Origin: Fulvitalea axinellae
GTDB lineage: Bacteria; Bacteroidota; Bacteroidia; Cytophagales; Cyclobacteriaceae
Direction of reading: 5' to 3'
DNA length: 64,000 bases
NCBI RefSeq assembly: GCF_036492835.1
Contig: NZ_AP025314.1
Location: 3,142,010 to 3,206,009, forward strand
A model generated the notes under the pieces. The model worked only from the letters and a program-made list of their open reading frames with translations. It had not been told where the DNA came from and did not search any database. Each line of letters begins with the position of its first letter. The first letter of the stretch is position 1. Of this stretch, positions 30,378 to 39,935 are shown piece after piece. Position numbers and translations under genes: made by a program.

Positions 30378-32864
30378 TTAAGTTGAAGCCGTTGGCCAGA
30401 AATTTTCGGTTGTTCCGTCCCCCTCATCTTCATCCTCACTTTTTCTAAATTGTTTCCGGAGGTCCTCCAATCCATCTTTATCCGGTATAGTTGGCGTGTC
30501 CACTCCCATTCGCGTTTTCCAAACATCCAAAGATTTAGTTGTGGCCGCTCTTCTTTTCTGTGGTCCTGTAGCGGCGGAATCGTCATACCACTTTACTCTG
30601 GTTCTTTCCGGTTTCCCCAAAGATCTTGATCTTGGTCTGGAACTATCAGAACCATCTGTTTCCGTAATTCCTTTTGCGCTAAGTTCCCGACTAGTCACCA
30701 CCTGTGTTCTAACAGTCGTTCCCGCTCTTTCCTTTTTCACGTGCAAAACCTCAAACGATCCATCCGCCCACTCTGGGGCTTCGGGATTGTATGTCGTAAA
30801 ACTAGCTTTAGTGACTCTCGCTCCGTCATGGGTCATTGACTGTTGGAAATCCTCATCCTGAAAATCCGTCATATCTCTGGAATCCACTGACGCCGCAAAT
30901 GATTCTTGCCGGCTTCCTGTCCGAACGACCACGAACTCGTCTTCCCTTGCTCTACGCTCCCGGTTTTCCCGTTCGGTAGCCATGGCCTGCTCTCTCCGTT
31001 CCGCTTTGGTCACCTCATCCTCATAAGCAAGGTGGTCCAACGCATTAATATAACCCCGCCCAAGCACCGCTTCGTCAGGCATAAGCGCCACTTCCCTGAT
31101 TACCCGGCTATCCAAATCCTGGTAGGGCAAACCCATTTCTTTTCTTAATGAGTTAATTGCCTTCGGCACAAACTCATCCAGATTTAGCGCTACTTCATGG
31201 TTTCTGGAGTGGTAATATCTCGCTTCTATAACATCCAGTAGCGTTCCGGCATATTCCAATACCTCAGGAAACAACGTGTACATCCTGTTACGGTCGGGCC
31301 TGTCAGGCAAATTGACATACATAGAGGATGGACGGCGCCTTTTGGCTCTCATAAAAACTTGAGGCATTATGGTGCCTCTGGGTTCTTCCGGAAACAACGC
31401 AGCAAAACCGGCCACATTCCCATAGTCCATAGGTTGTGTTTGGGTCTGCCTTGCCCTCCTTTCACGATATGCGTTTATCGCCACACGAATCCAGTTACAA
31501 CATCTACGCCTGCGAGGGGCTTCTTCAGGAACCGGCACAGGGTCTGTTGTCCCTTCTCCAGAACCTTCGTCAGGCCTTGTTATCTGCACTCTGTCATTGC
31601 CTCTGAAATGAGCCACCGGATATTCTTCCGGCTCCGCCGCCCGGCCTTGGTTTGACGCCGTATAGATATAATCAGGAAAAATACGGATACCTAGATCTTC
31701 CTCACCCAATGGCTTTGTGAGGAGCTCCAAAATCTTTTTGCCTGTCGGCAGATTCAGCAACTGGGCGTTAAGTGTCTGTATTCTGTAATAAAAATCAGGG
31801 TGATCAAATTCGGGAAATTCGTCCACATATCTGTCAATCATCGACTGTAGACGCGCTCCGCTGGTAGCACCCGCCCGGTCTCTCGACTGGAACAACTCTG
31901 ACCAGCCTTCCGTTTGGAACCTTCTTGAATCGGGGACAATTAGTGTTTCCTCATCAGGAAGCTTTGAGCGCGGTTGCTCATCATCGCCTTCCTCCCGAAC
32001 GGGTTGAATCGAATGCATCATACTCGCCTCCAACCCCTGCCTTCTTCTGGACGGCCTCATTCGTGAAGAAGCCGAGTATCTCGCCGAACGGCTTTCAGCC
32101 ATCACTGTCTGAGCCCTTGTCCTTAACTTTTTGTCATAATCTGTTCTATGACCAGAAAAGGCGCCTCCCGCACGAGGCACTATCGGTTTTATTTCGGAAG
32201 CACTTTCTGTAGCTTGTTCCTCATCGTCGTGAATTAACGACAGGACCGTTTGCCTCTCATAAGTAATAACCCTCAGGCCGTAAGTTCCTTTCTCCTCATA
32301 CTTGGCCGACAATAAGTCATCCCATAATCTCTGCCGCTCGTTTTGTCCCAGATTTACCCACGTATAATCCTCTAAATCCCGATCCTCTTCCGTCACCACC
32401 ATCCCTTCCTCTTCCAATTCCATCTGATCATCGGGAACCCAGAAAGCGTAATGATTGTCAATTATTTCTTTTACCAGCTCATACCTTTCGTCTTCCACCT
32501 CATCCCAAAGCCTCATCATCGCTATTGTAAATCGGGGAATTGGGCCACGCCCCTCTTCAGGAAAAGGGTTGCGAGCTTGCCAAGAAAAAATCGCTTGCTC
32601 TATATTGTGAAGCGCCCGCATTTTGGCGTGCGCATATTCTTCGCCTGAAAAACCCCGAAGTCCTTGGTGATATCGGCGCAACATTTTTTCGATGGTAATA
32701 AACTCGGGAGCCTCCTCATACCGTTTACCGTCTTCGGTATGGGTCATTTCCAAAAATGCGGGCAGAGTCATCAAAGCCTGAATCGGCTCATTTTGAGGGA
32801 TGGAAGCGGTCGATTGCGGACCGCTCCCCCTATATGACTTCTGTGTTTTCCGAGCTTTAAACAT
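30378..32864 (-). CDS. Large putative toxin/effector-like protein with degenerate M91-type peptidase region
   Basis: This 828-residue protein without a signal peptide starts at ATG 32864 (MFKARKTQKSYRG); a GTG six codons upstream is less likely. I have no firm family. Its layout recalls large toxins accompanying Bacteroidota contractile systems and NleD-like M91 metallopeptidases: a 'RYHQ...HNIEQAIFSWQ' helical module (about 65-100), 'NERQRLWDDLL' (about 180), 'LLNLPTGKKILELL' (about 375) and 'NSLRKEMGLPYQDL' (about 595). In M91 toxins a HExxH motif sits between the last two; here the equivalent place reads FPEVLEYAGTLL, so zinc-binding histidines are absent. Disordered Arg/Ser/Glu-rich linkers are long (about 230-330, 660-828). 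It follows the acyl-CoA ligase gene by 21 bases. Toxin relationship is inference. Confidence 0.45.
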   Translation of the reverse strand: MFKARKTQKSYRGSGPQSTASIPQNEPIQALMTLPAFLEMTHTEDGKRYEEAPEFITIEKMLRRYHQGLRGFSGEEYAHAKMRALHNIEQAIFSWQARNPFPEEGRGPIPRFTIAMMRLWDEVEDERYELVKEIIDNHYAFWVPDDQMELEEEGMVVTEEDRDLEDYTWVNLGQNERQRLWDDLLSAKYEEKGTYGLRVITYERQTVLSLIHDDEEQATESASEIKPIVPRAGGAFSGHRTDYDKKLRTRAQTVMAESRSARYSASSRMRPSRRRQGLEASMMHSIQPVREEGDDEQPRSKLPDEETLIVPDSRRFQTEGWSELFQSRDRAGATSGARLQSMIDRYVDEFPEFDHPDFYYRIQTLNAQLLNLPTGKKILELLTKPLGEEDLGIRIFPDYIYTASNQGRAAEPEEYPVAHFRGNDRVQITRPDEGSGEGTTDPVPVPEEAPRRRRCCNWIRVAINAYRERRARQTQTQPMDYGNVAGFAALFPEEPRGTIMPQVFMRAKRRRPSSMYVNLPDRPDRNRMYTLFPEVLEYAGTLLDVIEARYYHSRNHEVALNLDEFVPKAINSLRKEMGLPYQDLDSRVIREVALMPDEAVLGRGYINALDHLAYEDEVTKAERREQAMATERENRERRAREDEFVVVRTGSRQESFAASVDSRDMTDFQDEDFQQSMTHDGARVTKASFTTYNPEAPEWADGSFEVLHVKKERAGTTVRTQVVTSRELSAKGITETDGSDSSRPRSRSLGKPERTRVKWYDDSAATGPQKRRAATTKSLDVWKTRMGVDTPTIPDKDGLEDLRKQFRKSEDEDEGDGTTENFWPTAST

Positions 32865-32885
32865 GGAGGCTTCTACGGCCACTCC

Positions 32886-34604
32886 CTACGCTATACCCGG
32901 CCGGCTGGCTAAGTCACGCTTTTCGAGTTCTTGCTCTTTGAGCACTCTCCGAAGAATCTTACCGACATTTGACTTCGGAAGATCCGTCCTGAATTCGATC
33001 TCTTTAGGGATTTTATATGCCGTCAGTTTGTCCTTGCAAAACTCCAACAACTCCTCTTTGGTTAGGCTTTCGTCCTTTTTTACCACGAAAACTTTTACCG
33101 CCTCGTTCGAACGCTCGTGCGGAATACCTATCGCGCCCACTTCCAATACTTTAGGATAAGAGGCCAAAACGTTCTCCACCTCGTTCGGATACACGTTGAA
33201 ACCGGATACCAGAATCATCTCCTTTTTCCTGTCCACCAACTTAAAATACCCGTCCTCATCCACCGTTGCGATATCACCAGTGCGGAACCAGCCGTCTTCA
33301 GAAAGCACCTCGGTAGTTTCTTCCACACGGTTCCAATACCCGAGCATTACCTGCGGGCCACGAACACAAAGTTCTCCGTGTCCGCCCACTTCGGCCTCGG
33401 ATCCGTCATCTTTGACAATTTTTACTTCGGTGCTTGGAAACGGCAACCCGATGGAGCCCATTCTGGCCGTTCCGTCAAGCGGATTAATCGTAACCCCCGG
33501 CGAAGTTTCCGTAAGTCCGTAAGCTTCCGAAAGCACACAGCCGGTTATTTGTTGCCATTTTTTCGCAACGGCGTCCTGAACCGCCATTCCTCCGCCCAGT
33601 GAGACTTTCAAAGACGAGAAATTTATGCTTGCGAAATCAGGATGATTCATCAAGGCATTGAACAGCGTATTTACCCCGCAAATCATATTGAACGGATTAT
33701 CCTTCATTATTTTAATAAAAGCGGGAAAATCGCGTGCGTTCGGAACTAAAATATTAAGACCGCCAAGTTTGAAAACCAGAAGGCAATTGGCCGTCAAGGC
33801 AAAAATATGGTAAAGAGGCAATGCCGTAATAATCGACATGTCTTTCTCCCCCACCAACATCGGCGACAGCCAGGCGGCGCTCTGCTCCAAGGCGCCAATG
33901 ATATTTCCGTGTGTCAGCATCGCCCCTTTCGAAACGCCAGTTGTGCCTCCCGTATATTGCAAGAAAGCGATATCGTCCCTTGAAGAACGATCGGCCGTAA
34001 ATTTCTTCTTGGCGCCAAGCGCCAAGGCTTTGCGGAACGAGTAAGCTCCTTTTAGCTTAAAAGCCGGAACCATCTTCTTCACATATCGCACCGCAAAGTT
34101 CACGATATGTCTTTTCATTCCCTTCAGCATATCGCCAGTGCCTGTCACAATCACGTGCTCAGCAGGGATTTTATGTATGATTTTCTCAAGGTTATGAGCG
34201 AAATTCTCATAAATAAGGATAGCCTTTACGCCTGCGTCGGTAAACTGATGCTCCATCTCACGTGGCGTGTACAAAGGATTGGTGTTCACCACAACAAGGC
34301 CCGCTTTAAGCGCCCCGAACATCGCGACCGGGTACTGGATAAGATTCGGTACCTGAAGCGCAATCCGGTCACCTTTCTCAAGTTTCAGGTGGTTTCTGAG
34401 AAACGACGCAAAATTGTCGGTAAGAGTGTCAAGTTCGTTAAAAGTGATCCGATCCGCAAAACTTTGGTAAGCGGGCGCATCCCCAAACTTGGCGACAGTT
34501 TCCTGAAACAACTCCAGCATTGATCCGTAACGGTTCGGATCTATGGTTACCGGAACTCCTTTCGGATAATTTCCCAACCAAGGTTTTTTATCAAATATGC
34601 TCAT
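32886..34604 (-). CDS. fadD: Long-chain fatty acid--CoA ligase (FadD-type)
   Basis: This 572-residue adenylate-forming enzyme activates fatty acids to acyl-CoA via acyl-AMP. The AMP-binding P-loop YTGGTTGVSKGAMLTH is at about residues 218-233, LSEAYGLTETSP at about 360, the FACS/acyl-CoA-synthetase signature DGWFRTGDIATVDEDGYF followed by KLVDRKKEMIL at about 440-470, and the catalytic lysine near the C-terminus in LPKSNVGKILRRVL. Length and wording match FadD more than medium-chain or acetate ligases. It is transcribed leftwards ahead of the toxin-like gene with 21 bases between them, so cotranscription is likely although no functional link is evident. Confidence 0.94.
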   Translation of the reverse strand: MSIFDKKPWLGNYPKGVPVTIDPNRYGSMLELFQETVAKFGDAPAYQSFADRITFNELDTLTDNFASFLRNHLKLEKGDRIALQVPNLIQYPVAMFGALKAGLVVVNTNPLYTPREMEHQFTDAGVKAILIYENFAHNLEKIIHKIPAEHVIVTGTGDMLKGMKRHIVNFAVRYVKKMVPAFKLKGAYSFRKALALGAKKKFTADRSSRDDIAFLQYTGGTTGVSKGAMLTHGNIIGALEQSAAWLSPMLVGEKDMSIITALPLYHIFALTANCLLVFKLGGLNILVPNARDFPAFIKIMKDNPFNMICGVNTLFNALMNHPDFASINFSSLKVSLGGGMAVQDAVAKKWQQITGCVLSEAYGLTETSPGVTINPLDGTARMGSIGLPFPSTEVKIVKDDGSEAEVGGHGELCVRGPQVMLGYWNRVEETTEVLSEDGWFRTGDIATVDEDGYFKLVDRKKEMILVSGFNVYPNEVENVLASYPKVLEVGAIGIPHERSNEAVKVFVVKKDESLTKEELLEFCKDKLTAYKIPKEIEFRTDLPKSNVGKILRRVLKEQELEKRDLASRPGIA

Positions 34605-34945
34605 AACGAATGGTGTTTAGATGTAGCGACAAATGACTGAAAAAGAGACAAATGAACTGTAAAACCCTTAATTCAGTCTCTAATTCAAGGGAACCGATTT
34701 TAAATTTTATATGTAAAATTTAATGCCAATCAGACGCAAAACATTATTAACGGATGATTATTCTTTTAAAATATTAAAATATCCTCAAAGTAAAAATTAA
34801 ACAACCCGCTATCTAATCGGGAACCGGAGTTTCCTTTCAAGTTCCCAAAAGCCGGCACGTCCACACACATTCCCCGAACAGCGTCACGAGGCCGAAACTT
34901 TTGTATATATCAAAACAGTATCGGTCTTTTAATTCGCCACAAGGT
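34605..34945. other. Divergent intergenic region, fadD / DEAD-box helicase
   Basis: About 340 bases with no coding frame worth reporting. AT-rich segments at 34680-34800 should hold the fadD promoter; no exact consensus was found on that strand. Confidence 0.3.
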
Positions 34946-34975
34946 TTGCCCTTGCCTTACAATGACTTATTTTTG
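34946..34975 (+). promoter_or_regulatory. promoter of the DEAD-box helicase gene
   Basis: TTG (34946-34948), a 19-base spacer and TATTTTTG (34968-34975) match the Bacteroidota consensus. A start of transcription near 34982 leaves a leader of about 140 bases, typical for cold-inducible DEAD-box RNA helicase genes, and rules out translation starts upstream of it. Confidence 0.65.
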
Positions 34976-35125
34976 CGGACTGATTACAATTCCCGCCAAA
35001 ACCGGTTCATTAGGTTAACAACCCGGACAGGCGACAAAACCACAGGGCATCTCTTTGGGCAGACAACTCCCCAACGGAACGCAAGCCGGCTCCGCAAAGA
35101 CGATTTCCAGAAAAATATAAGCGAC

Positions 35126-36475
35126 GTGCTATTCGAAGATTTCAAACTTGGCAAATTCCTTCTTAGAGGATTGCAGGAAGCGGGCATCGAGGAGATGACC
35201 CCGATACAGGAAAAAACCATTCCGGCGGTAAGCGCTGGCAAGGACGTGCTGGGCATCGCGCCTACGGGCACGGGAAAAACAATTGCGTTTCTCTTGCCGG
35301 TGATCAGAAACCTCAATTACTCCAAAGAGGGAGCGCCAAGATGCCTGATCCTTGTTCCGTCAAAGGAATTGGTGATGCAAATCGCCGACGTGGCCGAAAC
35401 GCTGACAAAATACATTAACCTTCGTATCACGAGGGCTTATGGTGGCGGTAGCAAAAAAGACCAGATCGCGTCTTTGGAAAACGGCACCGACATCGTGGTG
35501 GCGACTCCCGGCAGGCTCCAAGAGCTTATCGCTATCCGGGCTCTGAACCCACGCCATATCAAACACTTTATAGTGGACGAAGCCGACACCTTGATGGACC
35601 AAGGCTTTCTTCCGCAACTGAACTTGGTACTGGACAGCCTTCCTGAAAGACGCCAAAACCTGCTTTTCTCGGCTACGTTTACGCACGAGACTCAGGAAAT
35701 CGCCAACTCGTTTATGAATAATCCGACCAAAATCGTGGTCGGAGAGATTAAGCCTCCGGCCAATATCAAGCAACAGGCCTACGACGCCGTAAATATAAAG
35801 ACGAAGCTGAACCTGTTGGCCGACTTGCTAAACGACAGCGAGACGTTTACCAAAACGATCGTTTTTACCGAAAGCCGGAAGGTGGCCGACCGTACGCAGC
35901 AATTCCTCCACCACAGGCTATTTACCGGAAAGGCGCAGGTTATTCACTCAAACAAGACAGAGAATTTCCGTTTCCGCGCGATTGAGGAATTCAAAACCGG
36001 AGAAGCCACTGTTTTAGTCGCCACTAGCGTAGCGGCGAAGGGTATCGATATTGATGATGTGTCGCACGTAATCAACTTCGAGGTTCCCAAAGAATACGAA
36101 GAATACGTTCACCGTATTGGCCGGACAGGTCGTCAAGGAAAATACGGCGAAGCCATCACGCTTGTAGAGCCGGAAGAAATGCCCGACTTCGAAAACATCC
36201 AAGCGCTGACAGGCACCGTAATTCCGCTTATGCCTCTTCCCGAAGGGACAATGTTGGTGGAAATGGCACCTAGAAAACCAACTGCTGACAGGCACGGTAA
36301 CTCCGTAAAGAAACACAAAGTCAAGGAAATCGAGCGCGGTCCAGCTTTTCATGAGAAAAAAGACAAAAACAAAAAGACCAACCAAAGGGTAAAAGCCATG
36401 CCTCATTTGAGCGCCAAAGCGAAAAAGTCTTTGGGGTTGAAATCGAACGGACGCCCAAGAAAACGAAGAAAATAA
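35126..36475 (+). CDS. DEAD-box ATP-dependent RNA helicase
   Basis: This protein has 449 residues from a GTG at 35126 (VLFEDFKLGKFLL), the point where homology to the family Q-motif region begins. The open frame extends to a TTG at 34901, but that lies upstream of the promoter, and no ATG is available. Motifs: TPIQEKTIP (Q), IAPTGTGKT (I, about residues 44-52), PSKELVMQ (Ia), TPGRLQEL (Ib), VDEADTLMDQGF (II), LLFSATFT (III), TIVFTESRK (IV), VLVATSVAAKGIDI (V) and YVHRIGRTGRQGK (VI). The basic C-terminal tail (KKSLGLKSNGRPRKRRK) is an RNA-binding extension as in RhlE-like helicases. It probably acts in ribosome assembly or RNA decay. Confidence 0.92.
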   Translation: MLFEDFKLGKFLLRGLQEAGIEEMTPIQEKTIPAVSAGKDVLGIAPTGTGKTIAFLLPVIRNLNYSKEGAPRCLILVPSKELVMQIADVAETLTKYINLRITRAYGGGSKKDQIASLENGTDIVVATPGRLQELIAIRALNPRHIKHFIVDEADTLMDQGFLPQLNLVLDSLPERRQNLLFSATFTHETQEIANSFMNNPTKIVVGEIKPPANIKQQAYDAVNIKTKLNLLADLLNDSETFTKTIVFTESRKVADRTQQFLHHRLFTGKAQVIHSNKTENFRFRAIEEFKTGEATVLVATSVAAKGIDIDDVSHVINFEVPKEYEEYVHRIGRTGRQGKYGEAITLVEPEEMPDFENIQALTGTVIPLMPLPEGTMLVEMAPRKPTADRHGNSVKKHKVKEIERGPAFHEKKDKNKKTNQRVKAMPHLSAKAKKSLGLKSNGRPRKRRK

Positions 36476-36503
36476 GGAAGCGAAAGCTATCTAGAACCAA
36501 AAT

Positions 36504-36540
36504 CAGGTGAGGAAAATCGAATTTTTCTCGCCTATTTTTT
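36504..36540 (+). terminator. terminator after DEAD-box helicase gene
   Basis: The arms aggtgag (36505-36511) and ctcgcct (36527-36533) pair with one G-U, followed by a run of Ts to 36540. Confidence 0.6.
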
Positions 36541-36846
36541 GAAAACTGACGAAAATCATGAAGCGAAAACAGGGTTTGTTTTACGATTTTTTCAAAAACA
36601 CGAAGTCGCACTTTTATTTCGGAAATTTCACACAACAAGCAACCGCAAGAAGATTTTTCAACAATAACGATATAGAGTTCCGCCACTTTTTCAATGGCCA
36701 AATTTTCTTAGGAAAGAACCCCGAAAAGGAACGTTTTCAATTTCATCAAAAAGGCCCTTTTTAGGCCAAAAAAGCAAGATTTTGACACTAAAACACCCCT
36801 AACTGTAAAAGTGATTCAGGGTATTTCCTCGCATATTCCGTTAGCC
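36541..36846. other. Intergenic region after the helicase gene
   Basis: About 300 AT-rich bases. A 68-codon plus frame (36558-36764) and a minus frame overlapping it have low-complexity Phe/Lys-rich translations and no motif, so I do not call a gene. Confidence 0.3.
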
Positions 36847-36854
36847 TACCTTTG
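36847..36854 (+). promoter_or_regulatory. -7 box for the small exported protein gene
   Basis: TACCTTTG matches TAnnTTTG; the -33 position carries TTT (36824-36826). The leader to the ATG at 36944 would be about 80 bases and includes aagggggtg, an unusually strong purine run 5-13 bases before the start. Confidence 0.5.
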
Positions 36855-36943
36855 TATTGTCAGCTGAGGGATACAAACCTTCTGGCCGACAAAGTCGAAG
36901 AGTAATTTTTCCCTGTGTTCACCTTAATGACAAGGGGGTGCCT

Positions 36944-37315
36944 ATGAAACGTGTTACATTCTTATTGGCTTTTATGGTAGCGGTTTTCGCATCGAATATC
37001 GCAGCCAAGGCGGACGAACTCAAGCGCGAAGACTTCAATGTCGAGAGCATGACGGTTTCGTTCTCAGAAGACAGACAGATGATTGTCCTTGACCTGAACA
37101 AAGGTTCGGTCAAAGCACAAGGGTATCATACCTCAATCGACCTTTCACGGATGGATGTTCTGGAATATCGGACACGTGTCATGCGCTACTTCGGTGGCCT
37201 GTTAGCTTCTTCCGACCGCCCCAAGACGATCCGCGTGATTGCGAAAGAAAAGGTTTTTGAAACGGCATTCGACAGAAAGAATGTCAGCGATATTGTCAAG
37301 CTGTTTGACAGCTGA
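36944..37315 (+). CDS. Small exported protein of unknown function
   Basis: This 123-residue protein starts at ATG 36944, the first codon of a signal peptide (MKRVTFLLAFMVAVFASNIA, cleavage likely after AAKA). The longer frame from 36857 would place the signal internally. The mature part of about 100 residues alternates strand-like segments (VESMTVSFSEDRQMIVLDL) with a helix near the end (NVSDIVKLFDS). It has no cysteines and no recognised domain. A periplasmic location is likely. Unlike most genes here, it is preceded by a purine-rich stretch (aaggggg). It is monocistronic, ending about 30 bases before a strong terminator. Confidence 0.7.
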   Translation: MKRVTFLLAFMVAVFASNIAAKADELKREDFNVESMTVSFSEDRQMIVLDLNKGSVKAQGYHTSIDLSRMDVLEYRTRVMRYFGGLLASSDRPKTIRVIAKEKVFETAFDRKNVSDIVKLFDS

Positions 37316-37345
37316 GAATATTTTTACGCTTATCTCAACAGACGC

Positions 37346-37376
37346 AAAAGCCTTCCATTTCATGGAAGGCTTTTTC
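37346..37376. terminator. terminator between small exported gene and priA
   Basis: A 13-bp stem, aaaagccttccat (37346-37358) with atggaaggctttt (37362-37374), closes a 3-nt loop and is followed by T-rich sequence. It separates convergent genes. Confidence 0.85.
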
Positions 37377-37391
37377 TCTTTTCAAGAACCT

Positions 37392-39881
37392 TTAGTTTGG
37401 GTCCGGGTCAAAATTAATACGAATACCCTTAAACTGTTTCCTTTCGGCTTTTATCACCTCGGCCTGTTCCCGCATAAAAGCTTTCACCTTTCCGAGTTTC
37501 ACCCCGGTTCTCTCTATCCGGACCAGTACCTCCCGCAAGTACTGATTCCTGATTTTCGAAATCACCGGTTCATGGGCGTTAGAGACTCTCGACGGCCTCA
37601 ATTTCTCCTTTAAAAGCTGGGAATAGAACGAAGCAGCCCGCTCGCACACTTTCGGATCCTCGCTCTTGAACACAACCCGAATCAGCCTAAAAAACGGAGG
37701 GTAACGGAACATCTCACGTTCCTTGATCTCAGAAGCGTAAAGATCCTCAAAGTCTCCGTACACGACCTGTCTCAACGTTTCCTGATCGGGATTAGCGGTC
37801 TGGATTACCACCATTCCTTCCCGGTCTGCCCGGCGGCCCGCTCTACCGCTTACTTGGGTGATCAATTGGTAAGCCCTCTCATGGGCCCTGAAATCCGGAA
37901 AGTTCAGCATCCTATCGACGCCGAAAACACCGACCAAACTAACGTTTCCAAAATCAAAACCCTTGCTGACCATCTGCGTACCGAGAAGAATATCGATCTC
38001 CCCTTCCGAAAATTCCCTGATTATAATCTGGTAACTATGCTTCCCCTTGGTTGTATCCAGGTCCATTCGCCTGACCCTGGCCTCCGGCAAAAACAAATTG
38101 GCTTCCTCTTCAAGCTTTTCCGTACCAAAACCGACTGTCCGCATTTCGTTTGATCCGCATGCGGGGCACGTTTTGGGAACTCCCTGCCGATGTCCGCAGT
38201 AATGGCACAGAAGCTCGTCTCTATACATATGATAAGTCAGACTCACGGAACACTGCGGGCATTCGGGAATATGTGCACATTCGTCACAAGACATATAAGG
38301 CGAATAGCCTCGGCGGTTTTGGAACAAGATGACTTGCTCTTTGCGACCCACCGTTTCATTGATCTTTTCTAATAAAACGGAAGTGAACTCACCCTTTAGG
38401 GTTTTCTTTTTCCGTTCCAGTCTGGTGTTGGCAAATACAATCGAAGGCATCTGGGCGTCACCAAACCTCTTGTCCAGTTTTACCAATCCATAAATACCTT
38501 TTTTGGCCAAATAATACTGCTCCACAGACGGCGTGGCCGAGCCTAGCAAAATCTTGGCGTGATGTTTCTTAGCCAAAACCATCGCGGCGTCAACCGCATT
38601 GTATCTTGGAGCGGGATCGTATTGCTTAAAAGAATTCTCATGGCACTCGTCCACCACAATTAATCCAAGGCTATCAAAGGGCAGAAAAACGGAGGAACGA
38701 ACGCCCACCACAATCTGGAAACGGCCACTCAACACCCCTTTCCAAACCTCGACCCTTTCATTATCGGAAAATTTGGAATGATAAACGCCTAGACGATCTC
38801 CAAAAAAACGTTTCAAACGATTAACAATCTGGCCCGTCAACGCAATCTCGGGCAAAAGATAAAGCACCTGACCGCCACCATCCAATACGTGCTGAATCAG
38901 CTCCATATAGATTTCGGTCTTTCCACTACCCGTTACGCCTTTGAACAAAACGACATCCTTGGACTCAAAGGCCGTAAGTATTTCCCCTTTTGCTTTCGCC
39001 TGTTCTTCGGACAGTTCAAACTCAGTGTCCGAATCACTGGAGCCTTCCGCAAGCCGTGAGACCTCCTGATCAAACAATTCGAAAACTCCCTGCTTTTCCA
39101 AGGTCTTAAGAGACGATACCGAAACTCCGGCCGCCTCCAGATCTTTTTTCTTTATGCCCTGCTCATTAACGGTTTTATCCTGAAAAACGGGAATCTTCTG
39201 AAGGTAGCGCAAAAGGACATTCAGTTGCTTGGGCTTCTTCTCCAGTTTCGCCATCAAGACTTCAAGGCTTTCTTCGCTTAAATAATCGGCGGATAAACGG
39301 ACCCGCTTCTCAAGCATCGGTTTGTACTTCTCCTTAAGGCTCTCGAAAACGATGATCGCCTCTTTCTCCAATAAACCTTTTATGATATGGTAAATAGACT
39401 TGACTGAAAGACGCTCTGCTACTTCGGAGAAAGACATATGATCGTTCTCCTTCAGCATCTCCATCAGCATGGATTCCTTCTCCTTCAACTCAAAAGTTGT
39501 GGCTTCTAGATCAAAATCGGGATGCGCCTGTACTCTGGACTCGCTGCTGATTTTCAAACCCGAAGGCAAGGCAACCGTCAGCACCTCTCCGGCGTGACAC
39601 ATATAATATTCGGCCACCCATTTGAAAAAATCGAGCTGAATCTCTGTAACCATCGGTTGCTCATCGAGCACTTCATAGATATACTTGGTCCGATATTCCG
39701 GCACTTTAGCATGCACATTCGCTACAATACCCGTAAGTACCTTCGACCTTCCGAAAGGAACGACAACTCTAAGGCCCTTACGCATGTATTCCGCTAATTC
39801 AAAAGGAACCCGGTACGTAAACGTATTCGGCACTGCCGCCGGTAATATCACATCAGCAAAAAAGGTCTCTCTTTCCGTCAT
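37392..39881 (-). CDS. priA: Primosomal protein N' (PriA helicase)
   Basis: This 829-residue SF2 DNA helicase reloads the replisome at stalled forks. The N-terminal 3'-DNA-binding domain has FADVILPAAVPNTFTYRVP and LRVVVPFGRSKVLTG. Helicase motifs are LFKGVTGSGKTEIYMELI (Walker A, about residue 317), VVDECHE (about 408), LGSATPS, and QVSGRAGRRADREG. Eight zinc-binding cysteines lie at about 524-570 (CDECAHIPECPQC, LLCHYCGH, TCPACGS). Length fits the family. It lies 54 bases downstream of the second tube gene of the injection system on the same strand; no clear terminator is seen between them, so some read-through into priA is possible. Confidence 0.97.
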   Translation of the reverse strand: MTERETFFADVILPAAVPNTFTYRVPFELAEYMRKGLRVVVPFGRSKVLTGIVANVHAKVPEYRTKYIYEVLDEQPMVTEIQLDFFKWVAEYYMCHAGEVLTVALPSGLKISSESRVQAHPDFDLEATTFELKEKESMLMEMLKENDHMSFSEVAERLSVKSIYHIIKGLLEKEAIIVFESLKEKYKPMLEKRVRLSADYLSEESLEVLMAKLEKKPKQLNVLLRYLQKIPVFQDKTVNEQGIKKKDLEAAGVSVSSLKTLEKQGVFELFDQEVSRLAEGSSDSDTEFELSEEQAKAKGEILTAFESKDVVLFKGVTGSGKTEIYMELIQHVLDGGGQVLYLLPEIALTGQIVNRLKRFFGDRLGVYHSKFSDNERVEVWKGVLSGRFQIVVGVRSSVFLPFDSLGLIVVDECHENSFKQYDPAPRYNAVDAAMVLAKKHHAKILLGSATPSVEQYYLAKKGIYGLVKLDKRFGDAQMPSIVFANTRLERKKKTLKGEFTSVLLEKINETVGRKEQVILFQNRRGYSPYMSCDECAHIPECPQCSVSLTYHMYRDELLCHYCGHRQGVPKTCPACGSNEMRTVGFGTEKLEEEANLFLPEARVRRMDLDTTKGKHSYQIIIREFSEGEIDILLGTQMVSKGFDFGNVSLVGVFGVDRMLNFPDFRAHERAYQLITQVSGRAGRRADREGMVVIQTANPDQETLRQVVYGDFEDLYASEIKEREMFRYPPFFRLIRVVFKSEDPKVCERAASFYSQLLKEKLRPSRVSNAHEPVISKIRNQYLREVLVRIERTGVKLGKVKAFMREQAEVIKAERKQFKGIRINFDPDPN

Positions 39882-39935
39882 ATCGCCTGGATTGTACCAA
39901 GCGAAGATGCTTAAAAAATCATTCTAATAAAAGAC

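Noticed and set aside
31180..31220. NHEVAL segment in the 828-residue protein as a zinc HExxH site
   Set aside because: The second histidine is missing and the position does not match the expected protease site, so no active metalloprotease is claimed.
36558..36764. 68-codon plus frame downstream of the helicase
   Set aside because: Starts right after the helicase terminator, low-complexity Phe/Lys/Asn translation, overlapped by an equally poor minus frame.
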